This document shows, one piece after another, positions 20,715-29,145 of a stretch of DNA of 51,943 nucleotides; position 1 is the first letter of the stretch; the number at the start of each line of letters is the position of its first letter. Below the pieces are notes generated by a model that made no database searches, was not told the DNA's origin, and worked only from the letters and a program-made list of their open reading frames with translations. A program made the translations under genes and the position numbers. The stretch is from Bacteroidales bacterium (lineage in GTDB: Bacteria; Bacteroidota; Bacteroidia; Bacteroidales; UBA932), in assembly GCA_016291185.1 (NCBI GenBank), contig JAEFAI010000018.1, positions 1 to 51,943 on the forward strand, written 5' to 3'.

Positions 20715-23090
20715 CTAGTTGAAATAATATTCTTCTTCCTGGTTGCGGGAATCGTTGCCGTCCTGGCCGGAGTAGGCGTCGCCGTTACCGCCGAGGAACG
20801 TGCCGTCCGTCGCGCAATTGAATTTCAGGGCACCGACCGACGGCGCGATGAACTGGTCATCGTCCATCGACCAGCCGATGGACGGGTCTGCGAGGCACTT
20901 CTTCATCCAGATGCCCCAGATCGGGAGGGCGGCATTGGCGCCCTGTCCGAGCGACGTGGAGGAGAAGTGGACGTTGCGGTCCTCGCCGCCCACCCAGACG
21001 CCGGCGGTGATGTTGGGCGTGTAGCCGATGAACCAGCCGTCGGAGTTGTCGTTGGTTGTACCGGTCTTGCCGGCGATCTCTCCGGTCAGGCCATAGACCG
21101 AGCGGAGACGGTTGCCCGTGCCCTCATTGACCACGCCGCGCATCATGTTCACCATCAGGTAGGCCGTCTGCTCGGAGATGGCGTCGCGCTTCTGGTTGTT
21201 GAACTCGTCGATCACGCGTCCGTCATTGTCCGTAATCCGATAGACATACTGGGGCGTGATGTAGGTGCCGTGGGAGGGGAAGGTATTGTAGGCGGCGACC
21301 ATGTCGAACACCGGGACTTCCGCCGCGCCGACGCACAGGGAGTACACCTCGTCCAGGTGCGTCTGCACGCCCATCTGGTGGACCATGCGGACGAGTGCCG
21401 CCGGGCCGAGCTCCTTCATCAGGAAGGCGGAGGCGTTGTTGGAGCTGTGGGCGAGGCCCCACTGCAGGGTGACGGTCTGGCCGATCATCTCCTCCTTGTC
21501 GGTGCTTCGCGGGGTCCAGACGTCGCCGTTGGGCAGGACGAAGGTCTGCGGGAGCAGGACGATGCGGTCGCAGGGGGTCATGCCCTCCTGCATGGCCAGG
21601 GTATAAAGATAGGGCTTGATGGTCGAACCGACCTGGCGTTTGCCCTGGCGGACGTTGTCATATTTGAAGTAACGGTAGTTGGGACCGCCGACATAGGCGC
21701 GGATATAGCCCGTGTTGGGTTCGATGGCCATGAAGCCGCAGCGCAGGAAGCTCTTGTAGTAGCGGATGGAGTCGTCCGGCGTCATGGTGGTGTCAACGTA
21801 GCCTTTTGTGTTCCAGGCGAATACGCGCATCTTCTCGGGCTTGGAGAACTGGGCCATGATCTCGGCGTCGCTCTTGCCGGCGCGGTGCTGCAGGCGGTAG
21901 CGGTCGCTCCACCGGCGGGCCTGGTTCATCAGGGTCTCGGCCATCTTGGGCGTGACGTCGCTGGAGAACGGGCGGTTGCGCTTGCCCCGCAGCTCGCGGT
22001 CGAAGGCCTTCTGGAGATTGCCTCCCATGTGCTCGGCCACGGCTTCCTCGGCGTACTGCTGCATCTTGTAGTGGATGGTCGTATAGATGCGCAGGCCGTC
22101 CCGGTCAAGGTCGTAGGACGAGCCGTCGCTCTTCTTGTTCTTGTTGAGCCAGCCGTAGATCGGATCGTCGCGCCAGCGGAGCGAGTCGTGCGCGTAATCC
22201 TCCGGGAACTGGTAGTCGGAGCGCTTGGGGCGCGTGGCCTGCATGTCGCGGCGCAGCATGTCGCGGAAATAAGGGGCGCGGCCGGCGTTGTGGTCCTGCA
22301 CCTGGAAGTTGAGCGTGATGGGAATCTGGCGGATGGAATCACGCTCCGCCTTGGTCAGGTAGCCGCTCTTCTCCATCTGGCCGATCACGAAGTTGCGGCG
22401 CTCCAGGGAGCGGTCGGGGTTGAGGACGGGATTGTAGCGCGTGGGTTTGTTGACCATGCCCACCAGCAGGGCGGCCTCTTCGACCGTCAGGTCGGCAGGC
22501 TCCTTGGCGAAATAGGTCTCCGCCGCGGCCTTCACGCCGTAGGCGCTGCTGCCGAAGAAGATGGAGTTCAGGTACATGTCCACGATCTCGTCCTTGGTGT
22601 AGTCCCGCTCGATCTTGACGGCGGTGATCCACTCCTTGAGCTTGATGCCCACCATCTGGAACTTGTTGTGGATCTCGCTGCGCGGATACAGGGTCTTGGC
22701 CAGCTGCTGGGTGATGGTACTGCCGCCGCCCTGGCTGGAGTCGCGCATCAGCAAGGTCTTGACGAGCACGCGGGCGAGGCCCTTCATGTCGATGCCTGAA
22801 TGCTTGTAGAACCGGGCGTCCTCCGTGGACACGGCGGCCTGGACCAGGTACGGCGAGAGCTCGTCGTAGCCGACATAGGTGCGATTCTCTATATGGAAGG
22901 TGGCGAGGACTTCTCCGTCCTCGGCGATGACCTGCGTGGCCAGTTTGTTGTCCGGGTGCTCCAGCTCTTCGAAAGAAGGAATCTTTGCGAAGATGCCGAC
23001 CAGCAGCAGGAGCAGGAACACCAGCGCGAACGGAGCCGCGACCAGGATCCAGAACCACTTGACAATCTTCTTCTTGGTAGTCTCTTTCAT
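20715..23090 (-). CDS. PBP1A-type bifunctional penicillin-binding protein
   Basis: From ATG 23090 the product has 791 residues: an N-terminal transmembrane helix (about 9-33), a GT51 transglycosylase domain (TEDARFYKHSGID, QGGGSTITQQLAK), a linker, and a transpeptidase domain with Ser489 in GSTIKP, SSN in AHSSNNASAF, and KTGTTNDNSDGW. It polymerises and cross-links peptidoglycan on the periplasmic face. An alternative ATG at 23108 would add six residues; MKETTKKKIVKWF resembles family N-termini better. It heads the operon with ddl and prmC. Confidence 0.94.
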   Translation of the reverse strand: MKETTKKKIVKWFWILVAAPFALVFLLLLLVGIFAKIPSFEELEHPDNKLATQVIAEDGEVLATFHIENRTYVGYDELSPYLVQAAVSTEDARFYKHSGIDMKGLARVLVKTLLMRDSSQGGGSTITQQLAKTLYPRSEIHNKFQMVGIKLKEWITAVKIERDYTKDEIVDMYLNSIFFGSSAYGVKAAAETYFAKEPADLTVEEAALLVGMVNKPTRYNPVLNPDRSLERRNFVIGQMEKSGYLTKAERDSIRQIPITLNFQVQDHNAGRAPYFRDMLRRDMQATRPKRSDYQFPEDYAHDSLRWRDDPIYGWLNKNKKSDGSSYDLDRDGLRIYTTIHYKMQQYAEEAVAEHMGGNLQKAFDRELRGKRNRPFSSDVTPKMAETLMNQARRWSDRYRLQHRAGKSDAEIMAQFSKPEKMRVFAWNTKGYVDTTMTPDDSIRYYKSFLRCGFMAIEPNTGYIRAYVGGPNYRYFKYDNVRQGKRQVGSTIKPYLYTLAMQEGMTPCDRIVLLPQTFVLPNGDVWTPRSTDKEEMIGQTVTLQWGLAHSSNNASAFLMKELGPAALVRMVHQMGVQTHLDEVYSLCVGAAEVPVFDMVAAYNTFPSHGTYITPQYVYRITDNDGRVIDEFNNQKRDAISEQTAYLMVNMMRGVVNEGTGNRLRSVYGLTGEIAGKTGTTNDNSDGWFIGYTPNITAGVWVGGEDRNVHFSSTSLGQGANAALPIWGIWMKKCLADPSIGWSMDDDQFIAPSVGALKFNCATDGTFLGGNGDAYSGQDGNDSRNQEEEYYFN

Positions 23091-23138
23091 CGGCAAAAAA
23101 TTTGTCATAATATAATTATGACCCCATGATAACGAGCG

Positions 23139-23146
23139 CAAAATTA
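23139..23146 (-). promoter_or_regulatory. -7 box for PBP1A-ddl-prmC
   Basis: TAATTTTG on the reverse strand matches TAnnTTTG and would start transcription about 30-45 nt before the PBP1A ATG. The facing topA gene has a near-match TTTCTTTG at 23181-23188. Confidence 0.6.
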
Positions 23147-23214
23147 ACGATTAAATTTTGAATTTTACCGAGTTTCTGATTTTCTTTGCAGTCCGAAACT
23201 GAAAAGAGAAGAAA

Positions 23215-25527
23215 ATGGTGGGGAATTTAGTTATCGTCGAGTCGCCGGCCAAGGCGAAGACAATTCAAAAATATTTGGGCAAGGATTTCACGGTCAAGTC
23301 CAGCTTCGGGCACATCCGGGACTTGCAGGACAAGAAGCTGAGCGTAGATGTCGCAGACGGCTTCAAGCCCGAGTATGTCGTGCCGGCCGCCAAGAAGAAG
23401 GTCGTGGCCGAGCTCAAGAAGGCCGCCGACGAGGCGACGCTGGTCTGGCTGGCTTCTGATGAGGACCGTGAGGGAGAGGCGATTTCCTGGCACCTGGTCG
23501 AGACCCTGGGCCTGGACCGCAGCCGCACCCGGCGTATCGTTTTCCACGAAATCACCAAAGATGCCATTCTGCACGCCATCGAGACGCCGCGCGACATCGA
23601 TGAAAACCTCGTGAAGGCCCAGCAGGCGCGACGCGTCCTGGACCGCCTGGTCGGTTTCGAGCTTTCCCCGATCCTGTGGCGCAAGATCCAGCGGGGCCTG
23701 TCGGCCGGCCGCGTGCAGTCCGTGGCGCTCCGCCTTGTCGTGGATCGCGAGAAGGAAATCATAGCATTCCAGAATACTCCCTATTATAAGGTAGAAGCGC
23801 AATTCGTCGTGGACGGGGTCAAGGTCAAAGGCTTGTTGGACACCCGTTTCGAGACCCTGGAGCAGGCCCGGGCTTTCCTGGAGGAGAGCATCGGCGCTTC
23901 CTACACGGTCGCATCCGTCGAAAAGAAGGATGCCGTTCGCTTCCCGGCTGCGCCGTTCACGACCTCCACGCTCCAGCAGGAGGCCGCCCGCAAGCTGCGT
24001 TATCCCGTGAGCCTGACGATGCGGCTGGCGCAGGGCCTCTACGAGCGCGGTCTGATCACTTACATGCGTACCGACTCCACGAACCTTTCCGCCCTGGCAC
24101 TGGGCACGGCCAAGCAGTTCATTCTGGACAATTTCGGCCCGGAGTATTCTCACACGCGTCAGTACAAGACCCATTCGAAGGGCGCGCAGGAAGCGCACGA
24201 AGCCATCCGCCCGACCTTCATCGCCAATACGGACATCGAGGGCACGGCCCAGGAGAAGAAGCTCTACGAGCTGATCTGGAAGCGCACGGTCGCTTCGCAG
24301 ATGGCGGAAGCCAAGGTGCTGGGTACCAGCATCAAAGTGGCGTCCGACAAGCGTTCCGAGCAGTTCGGTATCCAGGCCACGGAAGTGCTCTTCGACGGCT
24401 TCCTGAAGCTCTACATGGAGAGCAGCGACGACGAAGTGCAGGAGGACAACACCATTCTGCCGCCGATGCAGGTCGGCAGCCCCATTCAGGTGCGGAGCAT
24501 CGCCGCTGACTGCAAGTTCTCCCAGGCGCCCGCCCGCTACTCGGAGGCTACCCTGGTCAAGAAACTGGAAGAGCTTGGGATCGGCCGCCCGTCCACCTAT
24601 GCGCCGACCATCTCGACGCTGACCACCGGCCGCGGCTACATTTTCAAAGGTGACGTCGAGGGCCGCAAGGTGCCTGTGACGAACCTGGTCCTCAAGGGCG
24701 GCGCGGTCACCGCTTCCGCGAAAACGGAAAACGTGGGCGCGGAGCGCGGCAAGCTCATCCCGCAGGAGATCGGCATCGTGGTGTCGGACTACCTTGTGGA
24801 GAATTTCCCGAGCATCATGGACTATGATTTCACGGCCAACGTGGAGCAGGATTTCGATAGCATCGCCGAAGGCAAGCAGGTCTGGAACGAGGTGATTTCC
24901 TCCTTCTACGGCGACTTCCATCAGAAGGTGGACGCCACGATGCACGACGGCCAGTACACCCACGTGGAGCGTGTGTTGGGCGTGGATCCTGCCGACGGCC
25001 GCCAGGTGGTGGCCCGCTTCGGTCAGTTCGGCGCCTATGTGCAGAAAGGAGAGGGCGAAGACCGTCAGTCGGCGAGCCTCGCCAAGGGCCAGCTCATCGA
25101 GACGCTGACGCTCGAAGAGGCGCTTCGCCTGCTGGAATTCCCGCGCCGGGTAGGCGACTATGAAGGTGTTGATATTCAGGTACTCAAGGGTCGTTTTGGC
25201 CCGTACCTCAAATACGGCGACAAGAATATTTCCTTGCCCCGCGGTGCGGATCCGCTCCGCATTACCCCGGAGGAGTGCATCCAGCTGGTGAAGGATGCCG
25301 TCTCGGGCGCTTCGGCGACTCCGGTGATCAAGGAATTCGTGGCGTCCGGCATTTCCGTGCTGAACGGCCGGTACGGCCCGTACATCAAGTTCGACGGGCG
25401 CAACTTCCGCATCCCGCGCGGGACGGAAGCCGCCGCGCTGACTGAAGAAGATTGCCGCCGGATCATCGCCGAGGCCCCGGCGCCCGACGCTGCTGCCCGT
25501 CCCCGCAGATTCAAGAAAAAGCAATAG
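23215..25527 (+). CDS. topA: DNA topoisomerase I
   Basis: The 770-residue type IA topoisomerase starts with the TOPRIM domain (NLVIVESPAKAKTIQKYLG; SDEDREGEAI with acidic metal ligands) and carries the active-site Tyr283 in LITYMRTDST. The C-terminal region has TOPO_C repeats (GRFGPYLKYGDKNISLPRG, GRYGPYIKFDGRNFRIPRG) instead of four-cysteine zinc ribbons, and ends in a basic tail RFKKKQ. It relaxes negative supercoils. The Lrp-type gene follows after 11 nt. Confidence 0.97.
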   Translation: MVGNLVIVESPAKAKTIQKYLGKDFTVKSSFGHIRDLQDKKLSVDVADGFKPEYVVPAAKKKVVAELKKAADEATLVWLASDEDREGEAISWHLVETLGLDRSRTRRIVFHEITKDAILHAIETPRDIDENLVKAQQARRVLDRLVGFELSPILWRKIQRGLSAGRVQSVALRLVVDREKEIIAFQNTPYYKVEAQFVVDGVKVKGLLDTRFETLEQARAFLEESIGASYTVASVEKKDAVRFPAAPFTTSTLQQEAARKLRYPVSLTMRLAQGLYERGLITYMRTDSTNLSALALGTAKQFILDNFGPEYSHTRQYKTHSKGAQEAHEAIRPTFIANTDIEGTAQEKKLYELIWKRTVASQMAEAKVLGTSIKVASDKRSEQFGIQATEVLFDGFLKLYMESSDDEVQEDNTILPPMQVGSPIQVRSIAADCKFSQAPARYSEATLVKKLEELGIGRPSTYAPTISTLTTGRGYIFKGDVEGRKVPVTNLVLKGGAVTASAKTENVGAERGKLIPQEIGIVVSDYLVENFPSIMDYDFTANVEQDFDSIAEGKQVWNEVISSFYGDFHQKVDATMHDGQYTHVERVLGVDPADGRQVVARFGQFGAYVQKGEGEDRQSASLAKGQLIETLTLEEALRLLEFPRRVGDYEGVDIQVLKGRFGPYLKYGDKNISLPRGADPLRITPEECIQLVKDAVSGASATPVIKEFVASGISVLNGRYGPYIKFDGRNFRIPRGTEAAALTEEDCRRIIAEAPAPDAAARPRRFKKKQ

Positions 25528-25538
25528 TTAGTAGCATT

Positions 25539-26036
25539 ATGGCAAATTACCAGATCGACGCAATCGACCGGAAGATTCTCTCCTACCTGGTCAACAACGC
25601 CCGGATGCCATTCCTGGAGATTGCCCGGGAGTGCGGTATCTCCGGAGCCGCCATCCATCAGCGGGTTCACAAGATGGAAAGCAACGGGGTCATCACCGGA
25701 TCCCGGATGGTGGTCAAGCCCGGCGCCCTCGGGCTCAACGTCTGCGCTTTCATCAGCGTGAATCTGTCGGAGGACAACAAGTATCCCGATGTCGTGGCTG
25801 CGCTCAAGCACATCCCCGAGATCGTGGAGTGCCACTTCGTGACGGGCAAGGCCGCCCTGTTCCTGAAGGTGTATTGCTTTGACAATGAGCACCTGATGAG
25901 CATCCTGCTGAACACCATCCAGCGGATTCCCTACATCCAGTCCACGGACACGATGATCTCCCTCGACCAGTCCTTCGAGCGCGAAGTGTGGGTCAAGGAT
26001 TACAAGACCACCAGCTTCCACGCTAACGGCGTGTAA
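25539..26036 (+). CDS. Lrp/AsnC family transcriptional regulator
   Basis: The 165-residue protein has an N-terminal winged helix-turn-helix (DAIDRKILSYLVNNARMPF, GISGAAIHQRVHKME) and a C-terminal RAM ligand-binding domain (about 68-150). The family binds amino acids and controls amino-acid metabolism; the ligand here is unknown. It is likely co-transcribed with topA. Its last 14 bp overlap the convergent ispD. Confidence 0.93.
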   Translation: MANYQIDAIDRKILSYLVNNARMPFLEIARECGISGAAIHQRVHKMESNGVITGSRMVVKPGALGLNVCAFISVNLSEDNKYPDVVAALKHIPEIVECHFVTGKAALFLKVYCFDNEHLMSILLNTIQRIPYIQSTDTMISLDQSFEREVWVKDYKTTSFHANGV

Positions 26037-26700
26037 GGATGGCTTCTGCGAGGATCAGGTCCTCGGGAGTCGTGATTTTGAGATTGAACCGCTCGCCTGC
26101 TTCGAAGGCGAGCGGTATTTCTTTGCGCGCCGCTACCGAAGCGTCGTCGGTAAAGGAGAGGTCGTAAGCCAGCGTGTAGGCGGCCTTGATGTCCTCGGAA
26201 CGGAAGATCTGCGGCGTCTGGACGGCGACGACCTTCGATCGGTCGGGGTCCGGCGTCGCGGGGTCGGTGGAGCGGAGCGTGTCCACGACGGGGACGACGG
26301 GCAGCAGGGCTCGGCATTCTCCCCGCTGCATGCGGTCCAGCATCCTGCGCACCAGATCCGCGCTGACCAGGGGCCGTACGCCGTCGTGGATGGACACGAT
26401 GGCGCCGTCAGGCACTTTTCGGAGCGCGTTCTGAACGGAATGGAAACGCGTCAGCCCGCCGGCCACGAGCACCTGCGGATAGTGGAATGAATGGATGGCG
26501 CAGAGATCTTTCCAGGTCTGGAAATGAGCCTTGGGCAGAACGGTGATGACTTTCATGTCCGGCTCCGCCTCCAGGAAGCGCTCGATGGTGCATTGCAGAA
26601 TAGGGCGGCCGTCCAGCAGCAGAAACTGCTTTGGGGTGTCGCCACCCATCCGGGTACCGCTCCCGCCGGCCACGAAAATTCCGTAAATATTTCTGCGCAT
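26023..26700 (-). CDS. ispD: IspD, 2-C-methyl-D-erythritol 4-phosphate cytidylyltransferase
   Basis: The 225-residue nucleotidyltransferase shows AGGSGTRMGGDTPKQF, SIHDGVRPLVS and the C-terminal LKITTPEDLILAEAIL. It transfers CMP to methylerythritol phosphate in the non-mevalonate isoprenoid pathway. The ATG at 26700 abuts conserved sequence. It converges on the Lrp-type gene and diverges from mreB. Confidence 0.95.
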   Translation of the reverse strand: MRRNIYGIFVAGGSGTRMGGDTPKQFLLLDGRPILQCTIERFLEAEPDMKVITVLPKAHFQTWKDLCAIHSFHYPQVLVAGGLTRFHSVQNALRKVPDGAIVSIHDGVRPLVSADLVRRMLDRMQRGECRALLPVVPVVDTLRSTDPATPDPDRSKVVAVQTPQIFRSEDIKAAYTLAYDLSFTDDASVAARKEIPLAFEAGERFNLKITTPEDLILAEAILTRR

Positions 26701-26739
26701 AATTAGAGTTTTACTTCCACAAAATTAAGGATTTTTATT

Positions 26740-26747
26740 TATATTTG
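26740..26747 (+). promoter_or_regulatory. -7 box for the mre operon
   Basis: TATATTTG matches TAnnTTTG and lies 25 nt before the mreB ATG. It probably drives mreB-mreC-mreD-PBP2-rodA and possibly the esterase. Confidence 0.65.
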
Positions 26748-26772
26748 TCATTTGAACAAACACAAACGCAAT

Positions 26773-27801
26773 ATGGCATTTTCCTTCCTGAATCAGGAGC
26801 TGGCTATCGACCTTGGCACCGCCAACACCGTCATCTACCAGAACGGGCAGATCGTGTTGGATGAGCCCAGTATCGTGGCCATTGACAACAATACGGGCAA
26901 ATGTATCGCCCTGGGCACGCAGGCCAAACTGATGCATGAGCGCACCAGTCCGGGCGTGAAAACCGTCCGTCCGCTGCGCGACGGTGTGATCGCCGACTTC
27001 AATGCTGCGGAGATGATGATCCGTGGCTTCATCAAGCAGGCCGGCGGCCGGCATTCCTCGCTGTTCACCCCCAACCTGAAAGTGGTGGTTGGCATCCCTT
27101 CCGGATCCACGGAAGTGGAGATCCGTGCTGTGCGTGACTCTACCGAGCACGCGGGCGGCCGTGACGTTTACCTGATCTTCGAGCCGATGGCTTCCGCCCT
27201 CGGTATCGGTCTGAACGTCGAAGCGCCGCAGGGCAACATGGTGGTCGATATCGGTGGCGGTACCACCGAGATCGCCGTCATCTCCCTGGGTGGCCTCGTC
27301 CAGCAGGACAGCATCCGTACGGCCGGCGACGTGTTCACGAGCGACATTCAGTACTACCTGCGTCAGCAGCACAACATCCGCGTGGGTGAAATCACGGCCG
27401 AGAAGATCAAGATGGCCGTCGGTGCTGTTATCGCCGACCTTCCGGAAGACGAGGCGCCCGAACCGTTCATCGTTCGCGGACCGAACCTGATGACGGCGCA
27501 CCCGGTTGAGGCGACGATCACCCACCAGGAGATCGCCCACTGCCTCGACAAGTCCATCGCCAAGATCGAGGCGTCCATCCTCCACGTGCTGGAGAATACG
27601 CCGCCTGAGCTGTACGCTGACATCGTCGAGAACGGTATCTATCTGTCCGGCGGCGGCGCCTTGCTCCGCGGTCTGGCCAAACGCTTCCAGGACAAGGTGA
27701 ACATCCAGTTCCATGTGGCCGAGGATCCGCTTCACGCAGTGGCTCGCGGCACTTGCGACGCTCTCAAGCATACGGACCGTTATTCCTTCCTGATGCGTTA
27801 G
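26773..27801 (+). CDS. mreB: MreB, rod-shape actin homologue
   Basis: The 342-residue actin-like ATPase shows the phosphate-1 loop AIDLGTANTV, the phosphate-2 region MVVDIGGGTTEIAVISLGG, and YLSGGGALLRG. It polymerises under the inner membrane and positions the elongation machinery. A TTG at 26752 could add seven residues but lies directly behind the -7 box; ATG 26773 is preferred. mreC follows after one base. Confidence 0.97.
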   Translation: MAFSFLNQELAIDLGTANTVIYQNGQIVLDEPSIVAIDNNTGKCIALGTQAKLMHERTSPGVKTVRPLRDGVIADFNAAEMMIRGFIKQAGGRHSSLFTPNLKVVVGIPSGSTEVEIRAVRDSTEHAGGRDVYLIFEPMASALGIGLNVEAPQGNMVVDIGGGTTEIAVISLGGLVQQDSIRTAGDVFTSDIQYYLRQQHNIRVGEITAEKIKMAVGAVIADLPEDEAPEPFIVRGPNLMTAHPVEATITHQEIAHCLDKSIAKIEASILHVLENTPPELYADIVENGIYLSGGGALLRGLAKRFQDKVNIQFHVAEDPLHAVARGTCDALKHTDRYSFLMR

Positions 27802-27802
27802 G

Positions 27803-28633
27803 ATGTCTCGTCAAAAGACCTCTTCCATTCTGGTGAGCGCGGCAATCTTCATTCTGCTGGAGGTTGCTGCGCTCGTCTTGCTGCATAGCCGTTCGACGGC
27901 ACAGACAATCTGGCTCAACCGGGCCTCGCACCGCACCATGGCGTTCCTGTGGGGCAGTGGAGAGGCGCTGCGCAGCCAGTTCCGGATGGATGAGCTCAAC
28001 GAGGCGCTGCAGGCCGAGAATGCCCGCCTGCAGGAACGCCTGCGCGTCTATGAGATGCGCGAGCAAGCACAGGAAGAGCAGGACCATGTGGCGGCGGGCG
28101 AGACGATTGCCTATCGGTATATTCCGGCCACGGTGGTCAAAATGAGCCGAAACCGGGTACATAACTATATCATTCTCAACAAGGGGTCGGAAGATGGCAT
28201 CCATCCCCAGTCCGGGATCATTTCCGACCGGGGCGTGGTGGGCATCGTCGAAGCCGTGGACAGGCACTATGCCTACGGCGTGACCCTGATGAATCCGGAG
28301 ATGAGCGTCGGCGCGCGCCTGGGCCGTTCCGAACAGGTGGCCCCGCTCTGCTGGGACGGCGTCAATACCGATCGTGCCGTGATCTGCAACCTGCCGCCGC
28401 ACTACAACAATGTGCCGGGCGACACGGTCCGGACGAGCGGTTTCTCCATCTTTTTCCCGCCGGATATTCCCATCGGCGTCACCGGTGACAGCCGCTTGGT
28501 GGATGGCTCCACGCGTCAGGTGGATGTGCAGTTGTTCCAGGATTTCGCCACGCTTCGCTATGTGACGGTGGTGGAGAACCTGGCCCGGGCAGAAATCACG
28601 GCCCTGGAGGTTGAAGAGGAGGAAAGCCGATGA
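27803..28633 (+). CDS. mreC: MreC, rod-shape-determining protein
   Basis: The 276-residue protein has an N-terminal transmembrane helix (about 8-29), a coiled coil (about 60-95, LNEALQAENARLQERLRVYE) and the periplasmic double beta-barrel MreC domain (GSEDGIHPQSGIIS, GVVGIVEAV). It bridges MreB/MreD to PBP2. Its TGA overlaps the mreD ATG. Confidence 0.94.
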   Translation: MSRQKTSSILVSAAIFILLEVAALVLLHSRSTAQTIWLNRASHRTMAFLWGSGEALRSQFRMDELNEALQAENARLQERLRVYEMREQAQEEQDHVAAGETIAYRYIPATVVKMSRNRVHNYIILNKGSEDGIHPQSGIISDRGVVGIVEAVDRHYAYGVTLMNPEMSVGARLGRSEQVAPLCWDGVNTDRAVICNLPPHYNNVPGDTVRTSGFSIFFPPDIPIGVTGDSRLVDGSTRQVDVQLFQDFATLRYVTVVENLARAEITALEVEEEESR

Positions 28634-29145
28634 AAGCGTCCACGATCAAATTCCTCCTGCTGTTCCTCGCACAGCTGATCCTGTGGAATTATTTCAATTT
28701 CACGCAGTATATCTTCGTCGTCATCCTGCCTGCGATGCTGCTTTGCCTGCCCATTGACCGGGGTGTGATCCGGGTGATGGTCCTGGCGTTCCTGCTGGGG
28801 CTGGCGGCGGATTTCCTGGTGAACGGCCAGCTGGGACTGACATCCCTCGCGCTGGTCCCCGTGGCGGCCGTCCGCCGCTGGGTGATCCAGCTGGTGTTCG
28901 GCAACGAACTCTTCGCCCGCGGCGAGGACCTCTCGTTCCGCCGGCAGGGCGTGTCGAAGTTCGTCATGGGCATCCTCATCCTGACGGCCGTTTTTCTGCT
29001 GGTCTATCTCTGGGTGGACAGCGCCGGTATGTACCCTCTGGGGTTCCTGGTGCTCAAATTCGGCCTCTCCCTGCTGGTGAGTACGGCCGTTTCCCTGGCA
29101 GTTGCCTACCTGTTGCTTGAAGAATCTGTCGGCAAATGGAACTAA
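28630..29145 (+). CDS. mreD: MreD, rod-shape-determining membrane protein
   Basis: The 171-residue protein consists of five to six hydrophobic helices, with the usual small size and position between mreC and PBP2. Sequence conservation of MreD is low, so the call rests on topology and gene order. It overlaps mreC by 4 bp (ATGA) and PBP2 by 10 bp. Confidence 0.88.
   Translation: MKASTIKFLLLFLAQLILWNYFNFTQYIFVVILPAMLLCLPIDRGVIRVMVLAFLLGLAADFLVNGQLGLTSLALVPVAAVRRWVIQLVFGNELFARGEDLSFRRQGVSKFVMGILILTAVFLLVYLWVDSAGMYPLGFLVLKFGLSLLVSTAVSLAVAYLLLEESVGKWN

Noticed and set aside
19950..22799. 949-codon forward open frame opposite PBP1A and ddl
   Set aside because: The reverse strand encodes complete, well-conserved PBP1A and Ddl; the frame shows no recognisable domains.
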